Positions 46,245-55,179 of a stretch of 64,000 nt of DNA are shown here, piece after piece. The DNA lies in contig NZ_CP012673.1 in assembly GCF_002950945.1 (NCBI RefSeq), forward strand, positions 806,001 through 870,000, read 5' to 3'. Each line of letters begins with the position of its first letter. Position 1 is the first letter of the stretch. The stretch comes from Sorangium cellulosum. GTDB taxonomy: Bacteria; Myxococcota_A; Polyangia; Polyangiales; Polyangiaceae. Below the pieces are notes generated by a model. It searched no databases. It worked only from the letters and a program-made list of their open reading frames with translations, and was not told where the DNA came from. Both the position numbers and the translations under genes were made by a program.

Positions 46245-46997
46245 GTGCTCTCTCGCCGAGCCGCCGTCAGCGTCGTCGCAGTCCCTGGGCTGCTGGTGAG
46301 CGCGTCGTGTGTCCCCGAAGGGCCGGCCACGGGGGACGCGAGCTCGCGACCGGCCGGGACGTCCGCGGCGGCGGCGTCCGCCTCGCCGGCGGGCGCCGTC
46401 AAGGGCGCGCCGCTCGGGGGCGTGTTCGAGGACGACTTCGACCGGTCGGCGCTTGGCCCCGACTGGAACGCGCTCAGTCCGAAGTGGAAGATCGAGGACG
46501 GACGCCTGTGCGCCCGCGCTGCGCGCAACCGCGGCGTGTGGCTGAAGCGGCCGCTCCCGGAGAACGCGCGGATCGAGTTCGACGCCATCGCCGAGGCGCC
46601 CGACGGCGATCTCAAGGCGGAGGTCTGGGGGGACGGACGGAGCGGCGCGACCGCGGCGAGCTACACGAACGCGACGAGCTACCTCGTGATCCTCGGAGGA
46701 TGGAAGAACACGAAGCACGTGCTCGCCCGCCTCGACGAGCACGGCGCAGATCGGCTGGAGATCGACGTGGATCCGGAGAGCGACGACGAGCGCGCGCGCC
46801 CCGTCGCGCCGGGGCAGCCGTACCGCTTCCGGATCGAGCGGCGAGACGGCAAGACGATCTCCTGGGCCGTCAACGACGTCGACTACCTCGAGCTCCGCGA
46901 TCCCGCGCCGCTCGCCGGCCCGGGGCACGAGCACCTCGGATTCAACGAATGGGATGCGCCGGTGTGCTTCGACAACCTGCGCATCACGCCCCTCTAG
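46245..46997 (+). CDS. lipoprotein with concanavalin-like/LamG-type domain
   Basis: GTG 46245 gives 250 residues. The signal peptide ends LLVSASCVPEG (lipobox Cys about 21). After an Ala/Ser/Pro linker the domain begins GVFEDDFDRSALGPDWNAL and continues with the beta-rich WGDGRSGATAASYTNATSYLVILGGWKNTKHVL and RFRIERRDGKTISWAVNDVD, the pattern of laminin-G-like or DUF1961-type sandwiches. It probably binds polysaccharide or matrix, by analogy. The GTG has a weak ribosome site. The stop is followed 3 bp later by the next gene. Confidence 0.75.
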   Translation: MLSRRAAVSVVAVPGLLVSASCVPEGPATGDASSRPAGTSAAAASASPAGAVKGAPLGGVFEDDFDRSALGPDWNALSPKWKIEDGRLCARAARNRGVWLKRPLPENARIEFDAIAEAPDGDLKAEVWGDGRSGATAASYTNATSYLVILGGWKNTKHVLARLDEHGADRLEIDVDPESDDERARPVAPGQPYRFRIERRDGKTISWAVNDVDYLELRDPAPLAGPGHEHLGFNEWDAPVCFDNLRITPL

Positions 46998-47000
46998 CCG

Positions 47001-48542
47001 ATGGACGCGACCGAGGTCGAAAGGGAGCTCGAGGAGCTGGAGACGCGCATCGAGCGGCTGCGCGCGCTGTACGAGCAGTACTTCATGGGGATCGAGCGGC
47101 TGGAGCCGCTCATCCCGCGCAAGGACGTCGAGCGCCGCATCTGGGTGATGCGGCGCGAGCAGATCAGGAACACCGGTCTCCGGTTCAAGTTCCAGATGCT
47201 GATCCAGCGCTACAACACGTTCCAGCAGTACTGGGGGCGCGTCGCGCGCGAGATCGAGAACGGCACGTACCGCCGCGACGTCATGCGCGCGGCGAAGCGG
47301 TTCGGGGCGCAGGAAGCGCTCACGATCGTCGGCCGGAAGCGGGCGGAGCGTTACGCGGAGCTCGCCGAACAGCAAGCGTCGCGCGACGCGGCCAAACGCG
47401 ACGAGGAGCTCGACGTCGACGAGGAGCTCGACGTCGACGACGAGGCCGTCACGCTGGCGCCCCCGCCGTTGCCCGCCGCGCCGTCAGCACGGCAGCTGGA
47501 GCCGGCGGTCGAGGCGGCTCCTTCGAGCGACGCGTTCACGCCCTCGGTCGTGCCGGAGGCGCCGAGCGCAGCACGGGCCGCCCCGCCGCCGCGCCCTCTC
47601 GTCGCGCTCGTGCCGCCTGCCCCGCCTCAGGCGGCGGCGGCCGTGAAGCCCGCTCCGCTCGGAGGGCTGCCCCGGGGGCTCGGCCTGACCAGGCCTCAGC
47701 CGAAGCCGGCAGCGGCAGCGCCGGCGGAGACGAAGCCAGCGGACGCGAAGCCGGTGGAGGCACCGCCTGCCGGCGCCCACCCGAGGCCGGCAGGACGCCC
47801 CTCCGGTGACCGGACGCAGCCCGCCGGAGCAGGCGGTGCGAGCCGGCAGCGGCTCGCCGAACTCGCCGCGGAGATGCGCGCCCAGCGCGTGCAGGGCGCT
47901 CAGAGCAGCGAGGTCGCGAAGGGCGCGGCCGGTCCGCCTGCCGAGATCGCGGCGGACGTTGCGGCTGCGCCCCCGCCTCCGGCGAGGCGACCTCCGCCGC
48001 CGCCGCCCGTCCGACCGCCGCCGGGCCCACCCGGGACGGCGCTGGCGGGCGCCTCCGCGGCGGCCGACCCGAGGAGCCCGGCGGCGAAGCGGCAAGACCG
48101 CGCGCACTCCGAGCGGCCCCCGGCGTCCCGCCCCCCGGCGTCCCGGCGCCGTCGCTCCACGGTGCCGCCTGCGGCTGCTGGCGCGACCACGGGCGCGGCG
48201 AGCGGCGCCCGGCATCCGGCGTCGCGCGCCTCGTCGCGCCCCCCGGAGGCCGCGCGGGCCGGTCTCGACAACGGGACGCGCGCTCGACCTGGGCCGCCTG
48301 CGCAACGGCCTGCCGCGCGCGACGACGAGCTCCCCGAGCAGCGGCTGCGCCAGATCTACGCGAAGTACGTCGAGACCAAGCGCGCCGCGCAGGAATCGAC
48401 GGCCGGCGTCACCTACGAACGCCTGGCCGAGAGCCTCCGCGCGCAGGCCGCGAAGCTGCGCGCGACCAACCCGGCCAAGTCCGTCGACTACGATGTCGTG
48501 GTCAAGGACGGCAAGACGCTGCTGAAGCCGATCCTCAAGTAG
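47001..48542 (+). CDS. MXAN_5187-like low-complexity protein with conserved ends
   Basis: 513 residues, starting 3 bp after the lipoprotein stop. The N-terminal 130 residues are a conserved coiled-coil region (ELEELETRIERLRALYEQYF, RFKFQMLIQRYNTFQQYWGR). The C-terminal 75 residues form a compact domain (LPEQRLRQIYAKYVETKRAA, SVDYDVVVKDGKTLLKPILK), which I recognise as resembling the MXAN_5187 family of myxobacteria. Between them lie about 300 residues of Pro/Ala/Arg linker. An 18-bp perfect tandem repeat (47400-47435) encodes DEELDV twice. The protein has no signal peptide. The role is unknown. Confidence 0.8.
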   Translation: MDATEVERELEELETRIERLRALYEQYFMGIERLEPLIPRKDVERRIWVMRREQIRNTGLRFKFQMLIQRYNTFQQYWGRVAREIENGTYRRDVMRAAKRFGAQEALTIVGRKRAERYAELAEQQASRDAAKRDEELDVDEELDVDDEAVTLAPPPLPAAPSARQLEPAVEAAPSSDAFTPSVVPEAPSAARAAPPPRPLVALVPPAPPQAAAAVKPAPLGGLPRGLGLTRPQPKPAAAAPAETKPADAKPVEAPPAGAHPRPAGRPSGDRTQPAGAGGASRQRLAELAAEMRAQRVQGAQSSEVAKGAAGPPAEIAADVAAAPPPPARRPPPPPPVRPPPGPPGTALAGASAAADPRSPAAKRQDRAHSERPPASRPPASRRRRSTVPPAAAGATTGAASGARHPASRASSRPPEAARAGLDNGTRARPGPPAQRPAARDDELPEQRLRQIYAKYVETKRAAQESTAGVTYERLAESLRAQAAKLRATNPAKSVDYDVVVKDGKTLLKPILK

Positions 48543-48718
48543 CCGGGCGGATCTCCTCGGCTGCGGGCACGGGGAGGGGGGCAAGATCGGCGGGCGTGCG
48601 CACGGCGCTTGTGGACCCAAGCCCGCCAGCGCCGGAGCTCGCCGAGTGTGCTCGGTGCGTTCCGGGCGCTGGCGCGCTCGTTCCGTGGGAATTTTGGTGT
48701 GACGGGTGGTTCAGCCGG

Positions 48719-49012
48719 TCAGTGATGTGCGACGCGACGCCACGGCTGCGGCGAGCGCTGGACTCTCGAGGGCACCCCGGCGTCGTCCTCGACGAAGAGG
48801 ATCGCACATGCCGTGCGGTCGGCCTCGCGCATCCTCGCGCATAAGTCAGCCAGGTCGTCGTCCGCGTCGACGACGTCGGCCTCGGCCGGCTGCGGAGCGC
48901 CCTGAACGTACCTGACGTTGTCAAGGGCAACCCACCGGCCAGCGAACTGTTCGGATCGACATATGTCGCGCCATGTCATGCGGGACGCGACCAAACGAAT
49001 CTTACTGCCCAT
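48719..49012 (-). CDS. small protein resembling DUF5678
   Basis: ATG 49012 gives 97 residues (the frame is open from 49123). RSEQFAGRWVALDNVRYVQG and ADDDLADLCARMREADR match the layout of DUF5678-like proteins: a lead helix, then GxWVAL and a DLxEL-type helix, ending in a hydrophobic strand (CAILFVED). Base composition near the start is slightly less GC-rich than its neighbours. It lies alone between the MXAN_5187-like gene and the Ser/Thr kinase. Function unknown. Confidence 0.5.
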   Translation of the reverse strand: MGSKIRLVASRMTWRDICRSEQFAGRWVALDNVRYVQGAPQPAEADVVDADDDLADLCARMREADRTACAILFVEDDAGVPSRVQRSPQPWRRVAHH

Positions 49013-49225
49013 TTCCCGTGAGCGACCTTCTCCCCCATGTTCCAAAGTCAAGAGCCGGCCAAGCAGAGGCGCGGCGTACCATGAGCTTTCAGAACCGTCG
49101 GCGCGGGATCTAGCACCTGCCAAAATCCGGCGTCAAGGTGACGGTGGAACAGCCGGGGCCTCCTCTGGCGTTCTGTCCGATCGGCTGTGTCCGCGTCGCG
49201 CCGCGTGATCCCGCGTGCGGTTCTG

Positions 49226-51016
49226 TCAAGGGCAGCGCGATGGCAGCTGGTTCAGCGCCTCGGTCATGCCGATCCGCGCGGCGGCGGTCGCGTGGGACTT
49301 GGCCGCGCACCCCTTGGAGGCGACCGCTCGCTTGGCGCTCGAGCTGATCGCGGACTTCGCCTCGGCCTTCCTGGGGCCGTCGCAGCCGGCGAAGCGCTTC
49401 ACCGCGAGCTCGGTGTTCCCGCCGTTCGCCAGGTTGATCGCGGCCCTGCACTCCTGCTCGGCCTTCTCGTTGCCGGCGGGCGTCGCGGTCTTGGGCGCGG
49501 CGGTCGAGGTGGGCGTGTTCTTCGGCGTGTCGGGGGTCGCCTTGGCCGTGTCGGCCTGCTCGGGAGGGAGCACCTCGGCGGCCGACGGCCCGCTCGGGGG
49601 CACGGGCACGGTGGGATCCGAGGCGACGGTGACCGACGACGCGCTCGAGGAGGGCAGCGCGATCGTGGACGCGGTGCCCTCCTCGGTTGCGGCCTCGCCA
49701 CCCCCTCGCGTCAGCAGCACGACGCCCGCGATGCCGAGCACCGCGACGCCGGCGAGCGCCGCGAGGACGGGCACCGCGCTGCTCTTCTTCGCGCTCGGCG
49801 GCGGCGGCGCGGGGAACACCTGGCCGCTGCCGGTGGGCACCGGCGGGTGCGCCGGCACGGCGCCCACCGGCATGGCCGCCTGGTCCATCACGGTGGCCGA
49901 GTGCTGGTTCACGACGGTGCGGCCGTGCCCCGTGGGAGGTCCCGCGACGAAGAGCGGCTCGCCGATCTGCGTCTGGCCTGGGCGCGACGGCATCATCGCC
50001 GTCGCGCCGGTCGGGGCGTCGACCTGGGTGCGGGGCGCCGACGCGAGCACCGAGAGCCGCCCCCCGGCGCCGATCGTGAGGTCTTCGTAGAACTCGCGCG
50101 CCGACTGCTGGCGTTCCTCGCGGTTCTTGCTGAGGGCCCTCATGACCGCCGCCTTCATCTTCGCCGGGGCCGCGGCGCCCATCGGGACGGCCTCGAACGG
50201 GAACGGCTGCGCCGTCATGTGCTGCGTCGCCCACGCCCACGGCGTCTCGGCCTCGAACGGCAGGCGCCCGGTGAGCATCTCGTAGGTCAGCACGCCGAGC
50301 GAGTAGATGTCGCTCCTCGCGTCGAGCTCCTTCCCCGTGAACTGCTCGGGGCTCATGTACGGCGGCGTGCCCAGCACCGTCCCTTGCTGCGTCAGCTTCT
50401 GCTCGGCCTTGGTGCTGCGTTCGTCGCGCTTCGCGATGCCGAAGTCGAGGACCTTGACGTAGTCCTCCTCGCCGGCGCGCTTCGTCAGGAAGATGTTCGC
50501 CGGCTTCAGATCGCGGTGGACGATCCCCTTCTCGTGCGCCTCCTGGAGCGAGCCGCACACCTGCGCGAGGATGCGGTCGACCCGCTCGGGAGGGAGCGCG
50601 CCGCCCCGCTCGATCGCCGTCTCCAGCGAGAGCCCGTTGAGGAGCTCCATCGCGATGTAGAGCTCCCCGGTGTTCGTCTGCCCGAAGTCGTAGACCTTGA
50701 TCGTGTTCGGGTGCTCGAGCTCGCTGACCGTGCCGCACTCCCGCATGAAGCGCGCGACCACCTGCGGGTCCTTCGCGTGCTGCTCGAGGAGCGTCTTGAT
50801 GGCGACCTTCCGCACCGACGTCCCCATCGGCTGCTCGCCGTGGTAGACGCGGCCCATCCCGCCCTCGCCGAGCACCCCGACGATCCGGAACCGGCCGCCC
50901 ACGATCGTGCCGATGAGCGGATCTGCCTCCACCGGCGCGACGGGCAGGAGCGCGCCGCACGTGGCGCAGAACCGCGCCCCATCGATGTTTGGCTGATGGC
51001 AAGCAGGACAATCCAT
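49226..51016 (-). CDS. membrane Ser/Thr protein kinase with N-terminal zinc ribbon
   Basis: 596 residues. An N-terminal zinc ribbon (C3, C6, C17, C20) precedes a kinase domain with LGEGGMGRVY (49-58), lysine K74 (VAIK), HRDLKPAN with D169, DFG at 191-193 and the activation segment GTPPYMSPEQ. A Pro/Ala/Thr juxtamembrane stretch leads to one membrane segment (VPVLAALAGVAVLGIAGVVLL, about 420-440). The extracytoplasmic part is Pro/Thr/Ser-rich then a small Cys-containing domain (C at ECRAAINL, GCDGPRK, KGCAAK, SRCP). It follows the PknB-like plan. Myxobacteria carry very many such kinases, so targets cannot be guessed from position. Confidence 0.93.
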   Translation of the reverse strand: MDCPACHQPNIDGARFCATCGALLPVAPVEADPLIGTIVGGRFRIVGVLGEGGMGRVYHGEQPMGTSVRKVAIKTLLEQHAKDPQVVARFMRECGTVSELEHPNTIKVYDFGQTNTGELYIAMELLNGLSLETAIERGGALPPERVDRILAQVCGSLQEAHEKGIVHRDLKPANIFLTKRAGEEDYVKVLDFGIAKRDERSTKAEQKLTQQGTVLGTPPYMSPEQFTGKELDARSDIYSLGVLTYEMLTGRLPFEAETPWAWATQHMTAQPFPFEAVPMGAAAPAKMKAAVMRALSKNREERQQSAREFYEDLTIGAGGRLSVLASAPRTQVDAPTGATAMMPSRPGQTQIGEPLFVAGPPTGHGRTVVNQHSATVMDQAAMPVGAVPAHPPVPTGSGQVFPAPPPPSAKKSSAVPVLAALAGVAVLGIAGVVLLTRGGGEAATEEGTASTIALPSSSASSVTVASDPTVPVPPSGPSAAEVLPPEQADTAKATPDTPKNTPTSTAAPKTATPAGNEKAEQECRAAINLANGGNTELAVKRFAGCDGPRKAEAKSAISSSAKRAVASKGCAAKSHATAAARIGMTEALNQLPSRCP

Positions 51017-51270
51017 GCGATCGAACCTCTACCCCCGGAGCGTGACGAGACGCGACCGTCGCGCCGGGTCCGCATCGCTGCGCGCCCGGGCGGACGTGCG
51101 CGGGGCAGGATCGCAGCAGCCGCGCTCCGAGCGCAAGGAGCTCTTGCTCGCCGCCGCGGCGCGCCTCTATCCCCTGCGCCGCGCGCCCGCGTCGACACCG
51201 CCTGCTCCGCGCTGATACGCGCGCGGTGGCCGCCCGCGCCTCGCGCAGGTGCGGGCGCTCTCTAGCGCTC

Positions 51271-51333
51271 GTGCTGCCCGTGCTGCCCGTGCTGCCCGCG
51301 CTGCCCGCGCTGCCCGCGCTGCCCGCGCTGCCC
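51271..51333. repeat. seven tandem 9-bp units
   Basis: Three copies of GTGCTGCCC are followed by four of GCGCTGCCC, ending in a partial GCGCG. The change at the second base in all later copies suggests expansion from one variant. Confidence 0.9.
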
Positions 51334-51549
51334 GCGCGATGTGCGCGGCCTGCGTCCTGCCGCGGCGCCCGGTGCGCGCGCGATCGCGCGGCGCCGTCGT
51401 ATTCTGCTCGACGCCCGGCCTGGAATCGCGCATCCATCGCGCGCGCTCCAGCGATCCCCGGAGGAGGCGGGAGATCCGGTGCCGACGGCTCGACGAGCCC
51501 CGCGCCCGCGGCCGATCCCAGCCAAACGGACGAAAACGATGCACACCGC

Positions 51550-51578
51550 TTGACACGTCTCTTGCAGGGGGCTAAGAG
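51550..51578 (+). promoter_or_regulatory. sigma-70-type promoter for the tRNA-tuf cluster
   Basis: TTGACA (51550-51555) and TAAGAG (51573-51578) are 17 bp apart. This is the best housekeeping promoter in the region and lies about 225 bp before tRNA-Thr, facing the tRNA-tuf operon. A transcript from here would carry a long leader; a second promoter nearer the tRNA is possible. Confidence 0.55.
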
Positions 51579-51803
51579 CCTCCTCCCTTCGCGGGACACG
51601 TCTACCTTCGGAGCGATGTGAACGGCACCCACGTCTTCACCTCGCTGCGGTCCAGCCCGGTCGACACGTTTCGGTCGGTGCAGGCAGGTGGTCCAGCGGG
51701 GCCGGGAGTAGATTGCTCGCAGAGAAGTGATCGGTCTTGGGACATTTCGCTAGGTCAGCACGTCCGTCCCCCGCGCATCGGGGGCGGGCAGCGGGTCGAG
51801 GTC

Positions 51804-51876
51804 GCTGGCGTAGCTCAATCGGTAGAGCACCTGCCTTGTAAGCAGGGGGTTAGGGGTTCAAGTCCCCTCGCCAGCT
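51804..51876 (+). tRNA. tRNA-Thr (UGU)
   Basis: 73 bases. The acceptor stem GCTGGCG/CGCCAGC, D arm (AGCTC..GAGC) and T arm (GGGGTTCAAGTCCCC) are intact. The anticodon loop CTTGTAA in the stem CCTGC/GCAGG gives anticodon TGT. No CCA is encoded. Confidence 0.97.
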
Positions 51877-51956
51877 CCGATGCAAGGCAGCAGGTCGACG
51901 CTTCGGGAGGTCACGGCAGAGAGAAGATCTGGCAAATCTGAAAAGCGAGAAATTCT

Positions 51957-52038
51957 GGAGGGTTGCCCGAGCGGCCAAAGGGAGCAGACTGTAAATCTGC
52001 CGGCAATGCCTACGATGGTTCGAATCCATCACCCTCCA
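51957..52038 (+). tRNA. tRNA-Tyr (GUA)
   Basis: 82 bases with a long variable arm, as for tRNA-Tyr. Acceptor GGAGGGT/ACCCTCC, anticodon loop CTGTAAA in the stem GCAGA/TCTGC gives GTA, and T-loop GGTTCGAATCC. Discriminator A. CCA not encoded. Confidence 0.97.
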
Positions 52039-52112
52039 CCGGGGCGTTTTTTCGCTCCGAACGCGATCCGACCAAGTAACAGATCCGCCGGGATCACTCC
52101 CTGCGGAAGCCC

Positions 52113-52185
52113 GCGGGTGTAGCTCAGTTGGTAGAGCGTCAGCCTTCCAAGCTGAACGTCGCCGGTTCGAACCCGGTCGCCCGCT
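52113..52185 (+). tRNA. tRNA-Gly (UCC)
   Basis: 73 bases. Acceptor GCGGGTG with CGCCCGC (one T-G wobble), anticodon loop CTTCCAA in stem TCAGC/GCTGA giving TCC, and T arm CCGGTTCGAACCCGG. CCA not encoded. Confidence 0.96.
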
Positions 52186-52201
52186 CTGTGGTCGGTCGCC
52201 T

Positions 52202-52274
52202 GCCCACCTAGCTCAGTTGGCAGAGCACGTCCTTGGTAAGGACGAGGTCGTCGGTTCAATCCCGATGGTGGGCT
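52202..52274 (+). tRNA. tRNA-Thr (GGU)
   Basis: 73 bases. Acceptor GCCCACC/GGTGGGC, anticodon loop TTGGTAA in stem CGTCC/GGACG giving GGT, T arm TCGGTTCAATCCCGA. This is the fourth tRNA in the order Thr-Tyr-Gly-Thr-tuf, as in the E. coli tufB operon. Confidence 0.97.
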
Positions 52275-52328
52275 CCAAGAAGACAGCGAACCGCAGCCGC
52301 GAACTTCATATCGGCAGGAGACATCTCG

Positions 52329-53519
52329 ATGGCCAAGGAGAAATTCACTCGTACGAAGCCGCACGTGAACGTCGGAACGATCGGCCACATCGACCACGGC
52401 AAGACCACGCTCACGGCGGCGCTCGTCAAGGTGCAGTCGAAGCGCCAGCTGGCGAAGGCGATCTCGTACGCCGACATCGCGAAGGGCGGGACGGTCCGTG
52501 ACGAGACCAAGACGGTGACCATCGCGGCCGCGCACGTGGAGTACGAGTCGGAGAAGCGCCACTACGCGCACGTCGACTGCCCCGGGCACGCCGACTACAT
52601 CAAGAACATGATCACCGGCGCGGCGCAGATGGACGGGGCGATCCTCGTCGTGTCGTCGCTCGACAGCGTGATGCCGCAGACGCGTGAGCACGTGCTGCTC
52701 GCCCGGCAGGTCGGCCTGAACCACATCGTCGTCTTCCTCAACAAGTGCGACGCGGTGGACGACCCGGAGATGCTCGATCTCGTCGAGATGGAGGTCCGCG
52801 AGCTCCTGTCGAAGTACAAGTTCGACGGCGACAACGCGCCGGTCGTCCGCGGCGCGTCGCTGCCGGCGCTCCAGGGCGACCCGAAGTGGGAGGCGACGAT
52901 CCAGCAGCTGCTCGACGCTCTCGACAGCTACATCCCGGAGCCGGTCCGCGACATCGACAAGCCGTTCCTGATGGCGATCGAGGACGTGTTCTCGATCAAG
53001 GGCCGCGGCACCGTGGCCACGGGCCGCATCGAGCGCGGCGTGATCAAGGTCGGCGACGAGGTCCAGATCATCGGCTTCAAGGACACGAAGAAGTCGGTCG
53101 TGACCGGCGTCGAGATGTTCCGCAAGCTCCTCGACCAGGGGCAGGCGGGCGACAACGTCGGGTGCCTGCTGCGCGGGATCGAGAAGGAAGAGATCGAGCG
53201 CGGCCAGGTGCTCGCGAAGCCCGGGTCGATCACGCCGCACACGAAGTTCACCGGTGAGGTGTACGTCCTCAAGAAGGAGGAGGGCGGGCGCCACACGCCG
53301 TTCTTCACCAACTACCGGCCGCAGTTCTACATCCGCACGACGGACGTGACCGGCACGGTGAACCTCCCCGAGGGGGTGAAGATGGTGATGCCGGGCGACA
53401 ACATCACGGTAACGGTCGAGCTCATCGCCCCGGTCGCGCTGGAGGAGCAGATGCGCTTCGCCATCCGCGAGGGCGGCAAGACGGTGGGCGCCGGCGTCGT
53501 CACCAAGATCCTCGCGTAG
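52329..53519 (+). CDS. tuf: elongation factor Tu with divergent switch I
   Basis: 396 residues from ATG 52329 with AGGAG before it. P-loop GHIDHGKT (19-26), DCPGH (83-87, catalytic H87), NKCD (138-141) and the C-terminal domains are normal. The effector region differs from the common EF-Tu: instead of PEEKARGITIN, residues 53-66 read [14 protein letters not shown]. The Mg-contacting Thr is kept (T64), and the loop is two residues longer than in E. coli. The stretch after DCPGH reads [15 protein letters not shown] instead of VVAATDGPMPQTREH. It delivers aminoacyl-tRNA to the ribosome. It follows four tRNA genes and precedes rpmG by 9 bp. Confidence 0.97.
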   Translation: MAKEKFTRTKPHVNVGTIGHIDHGKTTLTAALVKVQSKRQLAKAISYADIAKGGTVRDETKTVTIAAAHVEYESEKRHYAHVDCPGHADYIKNMITGAAQMDGAILVVSSLDSVMPQTREHVLLARQVGLNHIVVFLNKCDAVDDPEMLDLVEMEVRELLSKYKFDGDNAPVVRGASLPALQGDPKWEATIQQLLDALDSYIPEPVRDIDKPFLMAIEDVFSIKGRGTVATGRIERGVIKVGDEVQIIGFKDTKKSVVTGVEMFRKLLDQGQAGDNVGCLLRGIEKEEIERGQVLAKPGSITPHTKFTGEVYVLKKEEGGRHTPFFTNYRPQFYIRTTDVTGTVNLPEGVKMVMPGDNITVTVELIAPVALEEQMRFAIREGGKTVGAGVVTKILA

Positions 53520-53528
53520 GAGGCGGTC

Positions 53529-53699
53529 GTGGGTGAGCAGGCCGGTGGGTGGCGTGCGGCGCGCATCGCCGTCTCACTGGCCTGCAGCGAGTGCAAGTCG
53601 CGGAACTACAAGACCACGAAGGCGCCCGACCAGGTAGTCTCCCTCAGGAAATTTTGCAAGCAGTGCAAAAAGCACACGGTTCACAACGAGACGAAGTGA
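53529..53699 (+). CDS. rpmG: ribosomal protein L33
   Basis: A small gene of 56 residues starting at GTG 53529. GGAGG, which begins in the tuf stop codon, lies five bases before it. It has the L33 body ([24 protein letters not shown]) and both zinc CxxC pairs (CSEC and CKQC), the zinc-binding C+ form. A 14-residue N-terminal extension ([14 protein letters not shown]) precedes the usual start of L33, so an in-frame internal start is not excluded. It sits between tuf and tRNA-Trp, a common place for rpmG. Confidence 0.93.
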   Translation: MGEQAGGWRAARIAVSLACSECKSRNYKTTKAPDQVVSLRKFCKQCKKHTVHNETK

Positions 53700-53727
53700 A
53701 CGGGTGCTCAGGAAGGTCAGCGGTTCT

Positions 53728-53800
53728 AGGGGTATAGCTCAGTTGGTAGAGCAGCGGATTCCAAATCCGCAGGTCGGGAGTTCGAGCCTCTCTGCCCCTG
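53728..53800 (+). tRNA. tRNA-Trp (CCA)
   Basis: 73 bases. Acceptor AGGGGTA/TGCCCCT (one T-G wobble), anticodon loop TTCCAAA in stem GCGGA/TCCGC giving CCA, and discriminator G as expected for tRNA-Trp. It sits between rpmG and secE, as in many bacteria. Confidence 0.97.
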
Positions 53801-53887
53801 CTGGGGAATGTGGGCGCCGCCGGGCCGCCCTCGGAGCCCCATCGAGCAGGCTTCTGCCTGCCGCGGGTCGGCGCGTTTGGTGTAGTT

Positions 53888-54502
53888 ATGGCGAAGGGTG
53901 AAAAAGACAAGCAGACGCCGAAGGTCGCGGAGGAGGGGGAGCCGGAGGAATCTGGACCGATCGCGCCCGCCGAGGCGCCCCTCGTTCTGCGGAGCGAGGA
54001 GTCGGGCCCTGCCGAGGCAGGCGCACCCGAGGACGCCGAAGCGGCAGGCGATGAGGACGCCGACGGGGATGTCGTCGCCACCCAGCTCGGGACCGAGCGT
54101 TATGTGATCGCCGGCTTCTTCGCCGGGGGCATGCTGCTGGCCTTCGTGCTCGGCAAGATCATCCATGGTGTCTGGGCGACCCTCGCCGACAAGGACTGGT
54201 TCAGCCGGGCGCTGCCGGCGCTGACCGCGGTGGGTGACGACGAGAAGGCGACCTACGGCACGGTCATCGGCGGCATCATCGCGCTCGTGGTCGTCTTCCG
54301 GATGTTCCGGAACCCGGAGCTCCGCACCTGGAGCGACGAGGTGGCGGCCGAGCTGGCGAAGGTGAAGTGGCCGACCAAGAAAGAGGTGACGAACTCGACG
54401 TTCGTCGTCATCGCGACGACCACCGTGGCGACCCTCTACCTGGCGCTGCTGGACCGCTTCTGGGCATTCGTGACCAACATCGTTTACGGCGATGGAAGCT
54501 GA
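53888..54502 (+). CDS. secE: SecE preprotein translocase subunit, long form
   Basis: 204 residues from ATG 53888, chosen because the frame before it is GC-rich filler. The first 75 residues are acidic and disordered (EEGEPEESGPIAPAEAP). Three membrane segments follow: VIAGFFAGGMLLAFVLG, TVIGGIIALVVVFRMF and the conserved C-terminal VVIATTTVATLYLALLDRFW. The essential amphipathic motif VAAELAKVKWPTKKEVTNST (about 160-180) is intact. Three-segment SecE resembles that of E. coli. It lies directly before nusG. Confidence 0.93.
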   Translation: MAKGEKDKQTPKVAEEGEPEESGPIAPAEAPLVLRSEESGPAEAGAPEDAEAAGDEDADGDVVATQLGTERYVIAGFFAGGMLLAFVLGKIIHGVWATLADKDWFSRALPALTAVGDDEKATYGTVIGGIIALVVVFRMFRNPELRTWSDEVAAELAKVKWPTKKEVTNSTFVVIATTTVATLYLALLDRFWAFVTNIVYGDGS

Positions 54503-54532
54503 AGCAGGGAGATCCTGAGGGAACCAAGCGCC

Positions 54533-55063
54533 ATGGCCAAGAAGTGGTACGTCATCCATACCTACTCGGGATACGAGGCGAAGGTGCGCGACGCGCTCCA
54601 GCAGCGCGTGAAGCAGTACGCACTGGAAGATCGGTTCGGCGAGATCCTGATCCCGAGCGAGACGGTCACGGAGAACCGTCCGGGTGGCAAGACGCGCGTT
54701 CGTCAGAAGCTGAGCCTGCCCGGCTACATCTTCGTCGAGATGGAGATGAACGAGCAGGTCTGGCACCTCGTGAAGGACACGCCCAAGGTGACCGGCTTCA
54801 TCGGCAACCAGACGCCGCAGGAGGTCCCGCTGGCGCAGATCGACAACCTCCGGCGGGGAATCGTCGAGGGGTCGGTCAAGCCGAAGCCGCGGCTCACGTT
54901 CGAGGTGGGTGAGGAGGTGCGGGTCCTCGACGGGGCCTTCGCGAACTTCACCGGCACGGTCGACGACGTGAAGATGGACAAGCAGAAGCTCAAGGTGAAG
55001 GTCAGCATCTTCGGCCGGCCCACCAGCGTCGAGCTCGACTTCTCGGCCGTGGAGAAGCGTTAG
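54533..55063 (+). CDS. nusG: transcription antitermination/elongation factor NusG
   Basis: 176 residues. The NGN domain opens [19 protein letters not shown] and contains [28 protein letters not shown]. The C-terminal KOW domain reads [20 protein letters not shown]. It binds RNA polymerase and links it to the ribosome (through S10) or Rho. It lies 30 bp after secE and is followed by a hairpin before rplK. Confidence 0.97.
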   Translation: MAKKWYVIHTYSGYEAKVRDALQQRVKQYALEDRFGEILIPSETVTENRPGGKTRVRQKLSLPGYIFVEMEMNEQVWHLVKDTPKVTGFIGNQTPQEVPLAQIDNLRRGIVEGSVKPKPRLTFEVGEEVRVLDGAFANFTGTVDDVKMDKQKLKVKVSIFGRPTSVELDFSAVEKR

Positions 55064-55093
55064 CCGGGAGCGAACGGCTGCAAGCCTGAAGGC

Positions 55094-55117
55094 GAAGACC
55101 ACGCCTCCGCGGTCTTC
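55094..55117 (+). terminator. hairpin between nusG and rplK
   Basis: The stem GAAGACC (55094-55100) pairs with GGTCTTC (55111-55117) over a 10-base loop, followed by ACTGTTTCTC. It could be a partial terminator or attenuator separating nusG from the ribosomal protein genes. Confidence 0.45.
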
Positions 55118-55179
55118 ACTGTTTCTCTGAAAAGTAGTCCGCCCGTCGGGCGGCGGTTCGATAGGGTGCGAGAGTCATC

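Larger units (their letters stand above)
51017..51803 (+). other. 787-bp region without a convincing gene
   Basis: No frame here has a credible start, composition and family match. It contains the GC-rich upstream region of the kinase gene, a 9-bp tandem repeat (51271-51333), a strong promoter-like sequence (51550-51578) and about 225 bp leading to the first tRNA. Confidence 0.55.

Noticed and set aside
51226..51621. Frames across the 9-bp repeat region
   Set aside because: All reading frames here are repeat-driven Ala/Leu/Pro or Arg runs without start or family support.
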